Positions 9,409-17,534 of a DNA stretch of 64,000 nt are shown piece by piece. The stretch comes from an uncultured Alphaproteobacteria bacterium (GTDB taxonomy: Bacteria; Pseudomonadota; Alphaproteobacteria; RF32; CAG-239). The translations under genes were made by a program, and so were the position numbers. The stretch is from contig CABQIK010000007.1 in NCBI GenBank assembly GCA_902464275.1, positions 1-64,000 on the forward strand, given 5' to 3'. Numbering within the stretch: position 1 is the stretch's first letter; each line of letters opens with the position of its first letter. The notes below the pieces were generated by a model that saw nothing but the letters and a program-made list of their open reading frames with translations, searched no databases and was not told where the DNA came from.

Positions 9409-10086
9409 TTAGTAGTACTTCCATGCTACTACGTTGTTAGAACCGGTAGAGCTACAAGCGTTAACCGCATCGCTAACAGTCATCGGAGCTTTTTTGGTTG
9501 CTGAAACAGCGCCCGGAGAAACGACACATGTGTCGGCCGCACACGCTAAGCCGGTATCACCGGTATCTGTTTTAATAGCCTTAGCTTTAGTTGCTGAATT
9601 GGCTACATCCTTACCGGCAGCAATAGCAATCAAGCCTGATGCCTGACCGGAACCCCAGTCACCGGTTGCAATGGTAACGCAAGCTTCTGACGGCAAACCT
9701 TCATAAGTAATAACGAAAGCTTCAGAACCGGAGTCACCCGCTGATCTTGCTTCGTCTGATTCAATAGTAACAGCGCCACCGAAAGCGTTTTTAATTGAAT
9801 AGTTTGAAGCATAGGTGTTGTTTGACGCAGCAGCATACATATCATTCGGTACAACGCCGAATTTAATAGCCTGACCATTGTTCAAACCGGCATAGTCACC
9901 TTGTGATGAGAACAAGGTACGGAGGTTAGCAACGAGCATGGAAACCTGATCAGTAGTTTTGTTGATTTTATATTTGTTCATAGCTTTTGAATAACCGGCA
10001 ATACCGCCAACCGACAAAACGCCGATAATCGCCAATACGCCGAGCATTTCAACCATGGAACGACCGTTTTCATTAATGTGTTTCAT
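9409..10086 (-). CDS. Type IV pilin/pseudopilin-like protein
   Basis: 225 aa from ATG 10086 (GGGGAAAATATT upstream; an in-frame upstream start at 10137 lacks a good RBS). The N-terminus is a short basic leader ending in Gly, then RSMVEMLGVLAIIGVLSVGG and a helix continuing to NKYK, the layout of a prepilin with the conserved Glu at +5 of the mature protein. Residue +1 would be Arg rather than the usual Phe. The rest is an Ala/Gly/Thr-rich globular domain with cysteines (SEACVTIA, LACAADTCVV, VNACSS) and a final WKYY. Probably exported and assembled by a type IV pilus or type II secretion-like machine not in this window. A second relative lies at 57363. Confidence 0.85.
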   Translation of the reverse strand: MKHINENGRSMVEMLGVLAIIGVLSVGGIAGYSKAMNKYKINKTTDQVSMLVANLRTLFSSQGDYAGLNNGQAIKFGVVPNDMYAAASNNTYASNYSIKNAFGGAVTIESDEARSAGDSGSEAFVITYEGLPSEACVTIATGDWGSGQASGLIAIAAGKDVANSATKAKAIKTDTGDTGLACAADTCVVSPGAVSATKKAPMTVSDAVNACSSTGSNNVVAWKYY

Positions 10087-10125
10087 AATATTTTCCCCTA
10101 AAAAATATTCTTGTTTACAAGTTAA

Positions 10126-10154
10126 ACTATACTGCAATTCAGCCCCTCAAACAA
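10126..10154 (-). promoter_or_regulatory. Candidate sigma-70 promoter of the pilin-like gene
   Basis: On the minus strand TTGTTT (10154-10149), 17 bases, then TATAGT (10131-10126). This gives a leader of about 30 bases before the ATG at 10086. Confidence 0.45.
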
Positions 10155-10285
10155 GCCTATCTTTAGTCATACGTTAAAGATATATATCTTAATTAAAAGA
10201 AAGACCATACAGTACATTCACCGCAGAGCATAGCCGCATCTTTATTAAAAAAACTTTAATTTGTTTAATTTTTATCACATCACCC

Positions 10286-10313
10286 TTGACTTAAAGTTCA
10301 AAAGTTATACTAT
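10286..10313 (+). promoter_or_regulatory. Candidate sigma-70 promoter of the DEAD-box-like gene
   Basis: TTGACT, 16-base spacer, TACTAT, about 35 bases before the ATG at 10349. The same intergenic region holds a 14-bp palindrome (AAGATATATATCTT, 10177-10190). Confidence 0.5.
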
Positions 10314-10348
10314 CAGCCTAATTTTAATCAATAATTTTAAGGTATACC

Positions 10349-11146
10349 ATGACTTTTAAAGATTTAGGACTAAGCGAGCAAACCGTTCGCGCTATTGAAG
10401 AAATGGGCATAAAACGCCCGACCACCGTTCAAAATGATGTTATTCCCTCTGTTTTAGAAGGTAAAGACATTTTCACCATCGCCCCCGGGCGCTGCGGTAA
10501 AACCTGTTCGTATGTTTTTCCGCTGATTGATATTATATCGCGCAGGCAAGGGCAAAACATTTTAATCATCACCGCTGATTCGGCGCAGGCGGTTAAAGTG
10601 TCTGACCGCTTGGCGGTGTTTAACAAATATCATGAGTTCAGCGAGCAGGCGTTATCTGAAAACTCCGATGATGTTAATTCTGAAGCCAATGTTATTATTG
10701 CCGCGCCTGATTTATTGCTTGAAATTGCTGCCGAAGATAAAATTGATCTCTCCGCGGTAAACATTTTGGTGGTTGATGACATTAACTTAATTAAAAAGAA
10801 GCACCAACTCGCCAGTCTTGAAAAAATTTTAGACCTATTGCCGGCTGATAAACAAAATATTGTGTTTACCAACCGCCGCTCTAAAGAAACGCAGGATATT
10901 TTGGATAAAATTTTGAAAACTCCGGCTGAAATTAAAGTTGACCGCACCAAAGAAGATGAGGCTTCCGCGCCTGAACCGGTGGGTGAAGTTAAAAAAACTT
11001 CCAAGTCGCTCAAAGAAAAATCAGGCTTTGCCGCTCCTAAAACCGATGAAGAGGCTGTCGCTTTAATGAACCGCTATAAAAATTTCGGCGCCAAAACGCC
11101 TGAATTTTTGCTCCTTAAAGGCGAACTTGCCGGCAACGAGGCATAA
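10349..11146 (+). CDS. Degenerate DEAD-box helicase-like protein, RecA1 domain only
   Basis: 265 aa. It opens like a DEAD-box helicase: FKDLGLSEQTVRAIEEMGI followed by KRPTTVQ, the Q motif. The Walker A position reads APGRCGKT, the DEAD motif reads VDDI, the SAT motif reads TNR, and motif Ia is TADSAQA. The second RecA-like domain is missing and is replaced by a short charged tail with EEAVALMNRYKNFGAKTPEFLLLKGEL. It is therefore probably not an active helicase; it may bind RNA or another protein. A promoter lies at 10286. It is followed by yebC on the same strand. Confidence 0.8.
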   Translation: MTFKDLGLSEQTVRAIEEMGIKRPTTVQNDVIPSVLEGKDIFTIAPGRCGKTCSYVFPLIDIISRRQGQNILIITADSAQAVKVSDRLAVFNKYHEFSEQALSENSDDVNSEANVIIAAPDLLLEIAAEDKIDLSAVNILVVDDINLIKKKHQLASLEKILDLLPADKQNIVFTNRRSKETQDILDKILKTPAEIKVDRTKEDEASAPEPVGEVKKTSKSLKEKSGFAAPKTDEEAVALMNRYKNFGAKTPEFLLLKGELAGNEA

Positions 11147-11240
11147 AAAATTTGCAAATTTTTAAAAAAAATATTGCCTGAAAACGCGGCTTGCGTTATA
11201 AGCACTTTACAATTAGTTATGAAGATTAAAGGAGATAATA

Positions 11241-11996
11241 ATGTCCGGACATTCCCAATTTAAAAACATTATGTACCGCAAAGGCGCGCAAGATGCCAAA
11301 AAAGCCCGCGTTTTTGCCAAACTTGCTCGTGAAATTACCGTTGCCGCCAAAAGCGGCTTGCCCGAGCCTGATAAAAACCCGCGTTTAAGATTAGCCATTC
11401 AGGCTGCCCGCGCTGAAAGTATGCCTAAAGATAACATTGAACGCGCTATTGCCAAAGCTACTCAAACCGCAGGCGGCGCAGATTTTGTTACCATGCGTTA
11501 TGAAGGTTTTGCCCCCAATAAAGCCGCGGTCATTGTTGAAGCTTTAACCGATAACAAAAACCGCACTGCCGGCAACGTCCGCACCATTTTCGGCAAACGC
11601 GGCGGCGCCATGGGTGAGAGCGGTTCCGTTACTTTTAACTTTGAGCGCATCGGTCATATTCAGTATCCTGCCTCAGCCGCTGAAGCCGACAAAATGTTTG
11701 AAGCCGCTCTTGAAGCCGGCGCCAACGATGTTGTTTCAGATGACGAATATCATGAAATTGAAACCTTACCTGATGATTTGGCGATTGTTACCGAAGCTCT
11801 TGAAAAACAATTCGGCACTCCGTCCGTTTCGCGTCTTGATTGGAAACCGACCGTTAAATCTGAAATTAACGATGCCGAAACCGCTCAAAAGTTTTTAGAC
11901 TTTATTGACGCTTTAGAAGAAGATGACGATGTTCAACACGTTTACCACAACGCTGAAATCGCCGATTCGGTTTTGGCAGAACTTGCAAAAGAGTAA
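11241..11996 (+). CDS. yebC: YebC/PmpR family protein
   Basis: 251 aa. The N-terminus MSGHSQFKNIMYRKGAQDAK is the hallmark of the YebC/TACO1 family, followed by the three-domain body (MPKDNIERAI, FGKRGGAMGESGSV). Family members bind DNA as regulators or act on ribosomes at stalling sequences; which applies here cannot be told from sequence. RBS AAAGGAGATAATA precedes the ATG. It ends 6 bases before ruvC, the usual alphaproteobacterial order. Confidence 0.95.
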   Translation: MSGHSQFKNIMYRKGAQDAKKARVFAKLAREITVAAKSGLPEPDKNPRLRLAIQAARAESMPKDNIERAIAKATQTAGGADFVTMRYEGFAPNKAAVIVEALTDNKNRTAGNVRTIFGKRGGAMGESGSVTFNFERIGHIQYPASAAEADKMFEAALEAGANDVVSDDEYHEIETLPDDLAIVTEALEKQFGTPSVSRLDWKPTVKSEINDAETAQKFLDFIDALEEDDDVQHVYHNAEIADSVLAELAKE

Positions 11997-12002
11997 TAAG
12001 TT

Positions 12003-12485
12003 TTGGTAAAAATTTTAGGTCTTGACCCCAGTCTTTCTTCTACCGGTTGGGGAGTTATTGAAACGGAAAACAACCGTCTGCGTTACATCGCGGACGGTTT
12101 TATTCCGACTGACCCCAAACTGCCGATTGAACAACGTCTTGACTGCTTGTATCGCGCTATTTGCCGGGTTATTGAAACATACAAGCCTGATGAAGCCTCC
12201 ATTGAGGTTATTTTCTTAAACTCTAACCCTAACTCCACCATCAAATTAAGCATGGCGCGCGGTGTGGTGGTGCTCGCTCCCGGAACTTATAACATTCCGC
12301 TTTACGAGTATGAGCCGAACAAAGTTAAAAAAGCCACGGTCGGCGTAGGTAAAGCCGCCAAAGACCAGGTTGAAACCATGGTCAAAATTTTGCTCCCCGG
12401 TTGCAAACCCCAAAACAACGATTCGTCTGACGCTTTGGCAATTGCCATTACTCACGCGCACTTTCGCAATTCGCCCAAAATTTAA
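12003..12485 (+). CDS. ruvC: Crossover junction endodeoxyribonuclease RuvC
   Basis: 160 aa; resolves Holliday junctions during recombination repair. The RNase H-like active site is intact: D8 in GLDPSLSSTGWG, E68 in IEVIF, and D140/D143 in NDSSDALAIAI. The only start in this frame near yebC is TTG at 12003. The usual partner genes ruvA and ruvB do not follow; a convergent gene overlaps the last 4 bases instead. Confidence 0.95.
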   Translation: MVKILGLDPSLSSTGWGVIETENNRLRYIADGFIPTDPKLPIEQRLDCLYRAICRVIETYKPDEASIEVIFLNSNPNSTIKLSMARGVVVLAPGTYNIPLYEYEPNKVKKATVGVGKAAKDQVETMVKILLPGCKPQNNDSSDALAIAITHAHFRNSPKI

Positions 12486-13393
12486 TTTGTCGGCTTAAAA
12501 TAACGCCTTTTGGCGTTTTCGCCTTGTTTTAATCGCCAATATTTTCTAAATTCGCACAAGCTGTTTTGCACATCGTGCAAACATAAATACTTGCCGCCGC
12601 AATACGATTCGCTTTGCCATCTGACCTCGTTCCAATCTTTGTCGGTCGTTTGTTTAAGCTCTGCAAACGCCTGCGGTTGCATTTGCCACAATTTGCGACA
12701 TTCCGCATCTGCCTCTTTTTTATTAAGCACGCGCCCGCAAATTATGTTAAGTCCCCAATGCGCCCCCGGACCCACAATTAAAAAATCATTCGCGGTATAC
12801 GGCACAATATTTTGAGCATAAGTTGCGTCAAGCAAAATCTGCCCTGCCAAAAACGGCCCCGCTGACGAAACGGCCTCAGCAATAATCTTCAGCCCCTCTT
12901 GCGGCGCCGATTCGCGCAAATTTTTGATTATATCTTCAAGCTTAAAACGCAAATCATTCAGCATCAGCAAAATCTGCACATGCTTATCTTGCGGACGATA
13001 ATCAGGGTTATACGCATGCGCCGTAATTAAATATGCGTTTGAAAAAATGTTGCCTTCTTGTTTTTTGGCGTCAAAACGCTTTTCCAAGGTTTTAAAGTCA
13101 AAATTTTGCTCTGAAAGCAGCCCTCCGAACAAATTTTCAATTGTGTCACGCCGATTAAAAAAGCGGTACGCAATAATATTAAACAACTTTTGCTCCGCCG
13201 GCAGCGGCTGCGCCAAATATTTACCGATGGCAATCGTTCCGCCGTCAAGCTCGCGATACACATTGCAAAATCTGAAATTTTGCAAAACTTCATCATCAGT
13301 CCATGGCGCCGGCAACCCTAAAGCCGTGCGCTTATGCCAAACCGCCTGCCGGTCATATACAAACTCAAAAAATGCCGCGGTCATTTTATCCAT
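12482..13393 (-). CDS. Protein resembling the 5-hmdU DNA kinase helical-domain / thymine-pyrophosphorylase family
   Basis: 303 aa from ATG 13393, which overlaps the recX stop (TAATG), so it is translationally coupled; GGGGACGA precedes it. The N-terminus FFEFVYDRQAVWHKR, then PAPWTDDEVLQNFRFCNVYREL matches from memory the signature of the helical family linked to hypermodified thymine enzymes of phages (F.FI.ER, PWT.D..L..Y.F.N..RE). Later motifs include GPFLAGQILLDATY and DFLIVGPGAHWGLNI, resembling the DNA-glycosylase-type helix-hairpin-helix fold. No phage genes are nearby. Function in a bacterium is unknown; its place beside recX and ruvC suggests DNA metabolism. Confidence 0.65.
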   Translation of the reverse strand: MDKMTAAFFEFVYDRQAVWHKRTALGLPAPWTDDEVLQNFRFCNVYRELDGGTIAIGKYLAQPLPAEQKLFNIIAYRFFNRRDTIENLFGGLLSEQNFDFKTLEKRFDAKKQEGNIFSNAYLITAHAYNPDYRPQDKHVQILLMLNDLRFKLEDIIKNLRESAPQEGLKIIAEAVSSAGPFLAGQILLDATYAQNIVPYTANDFLIVGPGAHWGLNIICGRVLNKKEADAECRKLWQMQPQAFAELKQTTDKDWNEVRWQSESYCGGKYLCLHDVQNSLCEFRKYWRLKQGENAKRRYFKPTN

Positions 13394-13950
13394 TATTCGT
13401 CCCCGCCAAGCCAATCTTGCCCCAAAACCTCAGTAACAACTTCATAATCAAAACCGGCGCGGATTAAAGTGCCCATGTCTTTTTGCCGGTTAAGTTTGCG
13501 GCTTTCTTCATCAGGGCGGAACGGACCGATTTTTTTCTTTTTGGCCAGTTTAAGCGCCATTTCTTTAGAGTCATACTCCTGCCGACTTAAAACCTCGTCA
13601 ATCGTGTTTTCATCAACCCCTTTTTGTTTAAGCTTGTTTTTAATGTAGCGCTCCGGCTTTCCGGCATTTAAATAATCGCGCACTTTAAGCGAGGTATAAC
13701 GCTCATCGTCAATATATTTCCAACCGGTAAAATCGCTTAAAATTTCTTCTATCCAACCGTATGCCTCCGCTTTGTTAAAATCAGGGGTCTGATACGCATA
13801 ATCATTCACCCGCCGCCGCAGCACCTGCCTTAAATTATCCTCTGACGACTCAAAGCGCTTTAAGTAATATAAACCTATGTTTTTAAGCCTTTGCTTGGTA
13901 ATTTTGCGCAATGCTTTCGGTTTGCGAGGCTGTTCTTCAAAATCTGACAC
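13393..13950 (-). CDS. recX: Regulatory protein RecX
   Basis: 185 aa, basic and helical: ALRKITKQRLKNIGLYYLKRF, LRQVLRRRV, DDERYTSLKVRDYLNAGKPERYIKNKL, typical of the three-helix repeats of RecX, which binds RecA filaments and limits their growth. recA is not in the window. First gene of a two-gene operon with the hmdU-kinase-like gene; divergent from hslO. Confidence 0.85.
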   Translation of the reverse strand: MSDFEEQPRKPKALRKITKQRLKNIGLYYLKRFESSEDNLRQVLRRRVNDYAYQTPDFNKAEAYGWIEEILSDFTGWKYIDDERYTSLKVRDYLNAGKPERYIKNKLKQKGVDENTIDEVLSRQEYDSKEMALKLAKKKKIGPFRPDEESRKLNRQKDMGTLIRAGFDYEVVTEVLGQDWLGGDE

Positions 13951-13995
13951 TTGAAAACTCTTTCATTTTACACTAGATTACAACATAACTGAAAG

Positions 13996-14001
13996 TATAA
14001 T
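13996..14001 (+). promoter_or_regulatory. Candidate -10 box of hslO
   Basis: A perfect TATAAT 17 bases before the TTG start. No clear -35 is visible. The resulting leader would be about 10 bases but still contains AAAGGA. Confidence 0.4.
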
Positions 14002-14017
14002 ACAAAGGATTAACAAA

Positions 14018-14944
14018 TTGACCAATAAAAATTTTGACACTTGTGTATCTTTTTACACCAACAACGGCGCTTTTATGGGGCGGGTTGTTCGCTTGAACGA
14101 TGTTTTGCAAACCATTTTGGGCAAGCATAATTACCCGCAAGATGTTTCGTCCGCTTTGGCCGAAACTACCGCTTTGTCGGTTTTGCTTGCCGACGCCTTA
14201 AAATATAACGGATTGTTTACCTTGCAAATTCAGGGCAACGGACCGGTTTCGGTTTTGGTTGCCGATGTTACCTCTGAAGGCAAAATCCGCGCTTGCGCCA
14301 AATTTGACGAGCAAAAATTGGCTGAAGCCAAAAAACTCCGCAAAACCGGCGATATAATTGAAGAGCTTCCGCACCTTGTCGGCGGCGGTTATATGGCGTT
14401 TACCATTGACCAAGGACCTGAAACCGAAACTTATCAGGGCGTGGTTGACCTGCAAGGAAAAACCTTAACCGAACTCGCTTTGCGCTATTTTAAGCAGTCA
14501 GAACAAATTGACACTATCTTAAAACTTTTTGTAAAACACCCTGAAGGCGAAAGTCAAAGTTGGCAAGCCGCCGGAATTTTAATGCAAAAAGTTCCGCTTA
14601 AAGGCGGCAACGAGCAAACTCTTGATGAAGAGGCCGTTAAAGAACTTTGGAATGAGGCGGAAGTTTTTGTCGGCAGCTTAACCGATGATGAGATGTTTAA
14701 CGCCGATTTATCAACGCCGGAAATTTTACACCGCCTGTTCCACAGCAGCAACCTGCAAATCGGGCGTGAAAAAGCCTATTCTTTCGGGTGCCGCTGTAGC
14801 CGCGAAAAACTCTTGAGCACATTAAGCGCCTTTAAGCCGGAAGAAATTAACGCCATGGCTGAAGATGACGGCAAAATCACCGCGACCTGCAGTTTTTGCT
14901 CCGAAAAATACGTTTTTGATAAAAACGAATTGCTAAAACACTAA
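14018..14944 (+). CDS. hslO: Redox-regulated chaperone Hsp33
   Basis: 308 aa; a cytoplasmic holdase activated by oxidation. The C-terminal zinc site is complete: GCRCSRE (CxC) and CSFCSEKY (CxxC). The N-terminal domain has the family stretch ALAETTALSVLLADALKYNGLFTLQIQG in parts and GPVSVLVADV. It begins at a TTG (MTNKNFDTC) with AAAGGATTAACAAA in front; no ATG gives the right N-terminus. Confidence 0.95.
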   Translation: MTNKNFDTCVSFYTNNGAFMGRVVRLNDVLQTILGKHNYPQDVSSALAETTALSVLLADALKYNGLFTLQIQGNGPVSVLVADVTSEGKIRACAKFDEQKLAEAKKLRKTGDIIEELPHLVGGGYMAFTIDQGPETETYQGVVDLQGKTLTELALRYFKQSEQIDTILKLFVKHPEGESQSWQAAGILMQKVPLKGGNEQTLDEEAVKELWNEAEVFVGSLTDDEMFNADLSTPEILHRLFHSSNLQIGREKAYSFGCRCSREKLLSTLSAFKPEEINAMAEDDGKITATCSFCSEKYVFDKNELLKH

Positions 14945-15036
14945 TTAAGTGCTTGCATAAGCGCAAATTTTGTATTAAATAAAGTTTATCTTAACTTAAA
15001 GACAAACTTTTTAGCTAAAAACAACGGATTAGAAAA

Positions 15037-15645
15037 ATGAACAGATTACATAAAATTTTTGCGGCAGCCGCCGTTTTATTAATCAGCGCCTGCGCCGGTC
15101 AAGCCGATGTTGCCGAACCGCGCCGCTTTACCGAGCCCCGCTTTGACAGCAAACCCAAAATTGAACTTCAGGTTGGCAAAATTGACGTTATTTCTGAATT
15201 TACCCCGTCTTTTACCCGCCCGAATGTTGAGCATCTGTTCCCGATTTCTATTGAAAAAACCGCCCGAATTTGGGCTCATGACCGCTTAGAAGCGGCCGAT
15301 TTTTCATCTAACCGTGTGGCTGAATTTATAATCAAAGACGCCAGCGTTACCGAAACTGAAGAAAAAGCCCCGCAACTGTTTTACAAAGATAACTTAAAAT
15401 ACCGCGCAACTTTGTCGGTAGTGTTAAAAATCAGTTCCGCCAACGGGCAATCGCAAGCGCAAACTTCTATTGAAGCATGGCGCGAGCTTACCATGCCGAT
15501 TGACACTAGCATTGAAGATAAAGAAAAATACTGGAACGAAATGGTTTATAAGCTCTTTGACGAATTTAACATGCGTATGGAACAAAACATTCACCAATAC
15601 TTAAATATGTATGTTAAAAACAACAATAACATTACCGAATACTAA
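15037..15645 (+). CDS. Conserved lipoprotein of unknown function
   Basis: 202 aa with a lipoprotein signal peptide (basic MNRLHK, hydrophobic core, lipobox LISAC; Cys at 19). The mature part has a beta-rich domain with WAHDRLEAADFSSNRVAEFIIKDASV, resembling alphaproteobacterial outer-membrane lipoproteins of unknown role, and ends in a helix and Asn-rich tail. Probably anchored to the inner leaflet of the outer membrane. It stands alone with its own terminator. Confidence 0.85.
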   Translation: MNRLHKIFAAAAVLLISACAGQADVAEPRRFTEPRFDSKPKIELQVGKIDVISEFTPSFTRPNVEHLFPISIEKTARIWAHDRLEAADFSSNRVAEFIIKDASVTETEEKAPQLFYKDNLKYRATLSVVLKISSANGQSQAQTSIEAWRELTMPIDTSIEDKEKYWNEMVYKLFDEFNMRMEQNIHQYLNMYVKNNNNITEY

Positions 15646-15650
15646 AATTT

Positions 15651-15676
15651 AAGCTCCCGTTCGGGAGCTTTTTTAA
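15651..15676 (+). terminator. Terminator of the lipoprotein gene
   Basis: AAGCTCCC and GGGAGCTT pair around GTTC, followed by TTTT, 6 bases after the stop. Confidence 0.8.
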
Positions 15677-15724
15677 TGCCCGCTTTAACCCTAATTTAAA
15701 CGATTCGGTGTTTTAATTTGTTTT

Positions 15725-17005
15725 ATGATAAGCAAATTAAAAAACATATATAAAATTTACTTCAACCGCAAAATGGCGGCTTTAACCGCTTTGGGTTTTG
15801 CCAGCGGTTTTCCGTTTTTGTTAGTGTTCAGCACTTTAAGTTTATGGCTTAAAGAAGCCGGTTGGACTTATGCCGCTATCGGCGCTTTTTCGCTTGTAAA
15901 AATTCCGTATGCTTTTAAGTGGGTGTGGTCGCCTTTGCTTGATAATATCAAACTTCCGTTGCTTTGGCGCTTAGGGCGCCGCCGCAGTTGGGGGCTTTTA
16001 ATGCAAATTTTGCTGTTTTTGGCTGTTATGGCCATGAGCGCCGTCAATCCCGAATATCAGCACCGCTTAATTTGGATTTGCGCGGCGGCGGTTTGCTTTT
16101 CATCAGCCTCGCTTGATATTATTCTTGACGCCTATCGGGTTGAAACATTTAAAGACACTCCCAACGAACAAGCATCAGGAGCGGCGGTGTTTGTTTTGGG
16201 TTATCGCATCGGCTTAATTTTTTCCGGCGCCGGCGCATTGTGGCTAGCCACCGTAATGAGTTGGAACAATGTGTATATGATTATGGCATCAGGTTCAATT
16301 ATCGGCTTTATCACCTTATTGCTGATTAAAGAACCGAACACCGGATTTAAATATGCCGCCGCTTCACACAAGCCGATTCGCACTCGCGTAACCGAATTTT
16401 TAACCCATTCGGTTAAAGCTCCGCTCCAAGATTTTACCAAACACAGCCATTGGCCGCTGATTATCTTTTTGATTTTTATTTACCGCATGAGCGACGCATA
16501 TTTTGCCCCGATGTCATTTCCGTTTTATGACGATATGGGATTCAGCAAAGCCGAAATTGCCTATGTTATCAAAATTTACGGCATGGCGGCAACCATTGCC
16601 GGCGGACTTTTCGGCGGAGTGCTGCTCAAAAAAATCGGACTGTTTAAGGGCTTATATTTGTGCGGATTTATTCAGGGCTTAACCACCCTGTTGTTCAGCT
16701 TGCAAGCTCTTGCCGGTCATAATGTGCCACTCTTGACCGTGGTCATCACGCTTGAAAACTTTTCATCGGGTATGGCAACCACCGCTTTTGTTGCCTACAT
16801 CTCGTCATTATGCAACGTTCTGTACACCGCCACCCAATACGCGCTACTTTCATCGCTGATGAGTCTGGCGCGCGATGTGTTCTCAGCCACCAGCGGACTG
16901 TTGGCGCAACTGGTTTCATGGCCGATATTTTTTATAGTTGCCGCCGCATTCAGCATTCCCGGAATTATTGCGGTAAAATACCTTTCCAAACACCAAACAA
17001 GTTAA
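15725..17005 (+). CDS. ampG: AmpG-type MFS permease (muropeptide transporter)
   Basis: 426 aa with about 12 hydrophobic segments. The N-terminus ALTALGFASGFPFLLVFSTLSLWL and VKIPYAFKWVWSPLLDN match AmpG, which imports anhydro-muropeptides from the periplasm for recycling. ASLDIILDAYRVE is the AmpG version of the motif in helix 4. The window also holds a Mur ligase and LD-carboxypeptidase, the next steps of recycling. A weak hairpin (CCGCCCT/AGGGTGG, about 17020-17040) follows the stop. Confidence 0.88.
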   Translation: MISKLKNIYKIYFNRKMAALTALGFASGFPFLLVFSTLSLWLKEAGWTYAAIGAFSLVKIPYAFKWVWSPLLDNIKLPLLWRLGRRRSWGLLMQILLFLAVMAMSAVNPEYQHRLIWICAAAVCFSSASLDIILDAYRVETFKDTPNEQASGAAVFVLGYRIGLIFSGAGALWLATVMSWNNVYMIMASGSIIGFITLLLIKEPNTGFKYAAASHKPIRTRVTEFLTHSVKAPLQDFTKHSHWPLIIFLIFIYRMSDAYFAPMSFPFYDDMGFSKAEIAYVIKIYGMAATIAGGLFGGVLLKKIGLFKGLYLCGFIQGLTTLLFSLQALAGHNVPLLTVVITLENFSSGMATTAFVAYISSLCNVLYTATQYALLSSLMSLARDVFSATSGLLAQLVSWPIFFIVAAAFSIPGIIAVKYLSKHQTS

Positions 17006-17045
17006 CCGCCATACTATTTCCGCCCTTCAGTCAGGGTGGTTTAAA

Positions 17046-17534
17046 TTAAGCTGTACCTGCGGACAGCGCAACCAAAATTTGCTCCAACACCTCTTGCGCC
17101 GGTTTATCAAAATCAACGCATACGCTGTTATCATTGCGCAAACAGCAAGTCTTGTTTTTAACGTCATATAAGCAAAAAGGCGTGGTAAAATGCTCGCCGT
17201 ATAAAACCGAATCATCAATATGAAAATTTATGCCGTGCTGTTCGCAATATTCCGCTTTGGCCGCGTTCCACAACTTGTCATCAACCTTAAACGACCCATC
17301 CGGCAAATAAGTCAGTTGCTTGTTTTTATCAAAATAATCCGCGAGCGACCAAATATGTGAGTACGGAATTTGGTGTTGCCGCAAAAAATCGGTAATATCT
17401 TTTTCAAACCCGCCGCTTAAAATATAAATTTGTATTCCCCGCGCCAGTGCCAGAGTGTTAAAATCTTTAAAAAACTCCGGATTCGCAGTTATCACCCCAT
17501 GATAATCAATGCCGATTTTTAAATCTGTCGCCAT
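17046..17534 (-). CDS. HAD-like hydrolase family protein with altered motif I
   Basis: 162 aa. It shows the HAD layout: IGIDYHGVIT (motif I), YILSGG (motif II) and IDDS (motif IV). The usual DxDG is DYHG, so the general acid/base Asp is His; the nucleophile D10 is kept. Phosphatase activity is uncertain. Its ATG overlaps the stop of the upstream AsmA-like gene (TAATG), so the two are co-translated. Confidence 0.7.
   Translation of the reverse strand: MATDLKIGIDYHGVITANPEFFKDFNTLALARGIQIYILSGGFEKDITDFLRQHQIPYSHIWSLADYFDKNKQLTYLPDGSFKVDDKLWNAAKAEYCEQHGINFHIDDSVLYGEHFTTPFCLYDVKNKTCCLRNDNSVCVDFDKPAQEVLEQILVALSAGTA

Noticed and set aside
10177..10190. AAGATATATATCTT palindrome as an operator
   Set aside because: Simple AT alternation; not near either candidate promoter core. 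Mentioned only.
14945..14975. hslO terminator at GTGCTTGCATAAGCGC
   Set aside because: Stem of four pairs, no T-run.
17020..17040. Shared CAGGGTGGTTTA near 17030 and 50700 as a repeat family
   Set aside because: Only about 12 bases shared and no similarity around it.
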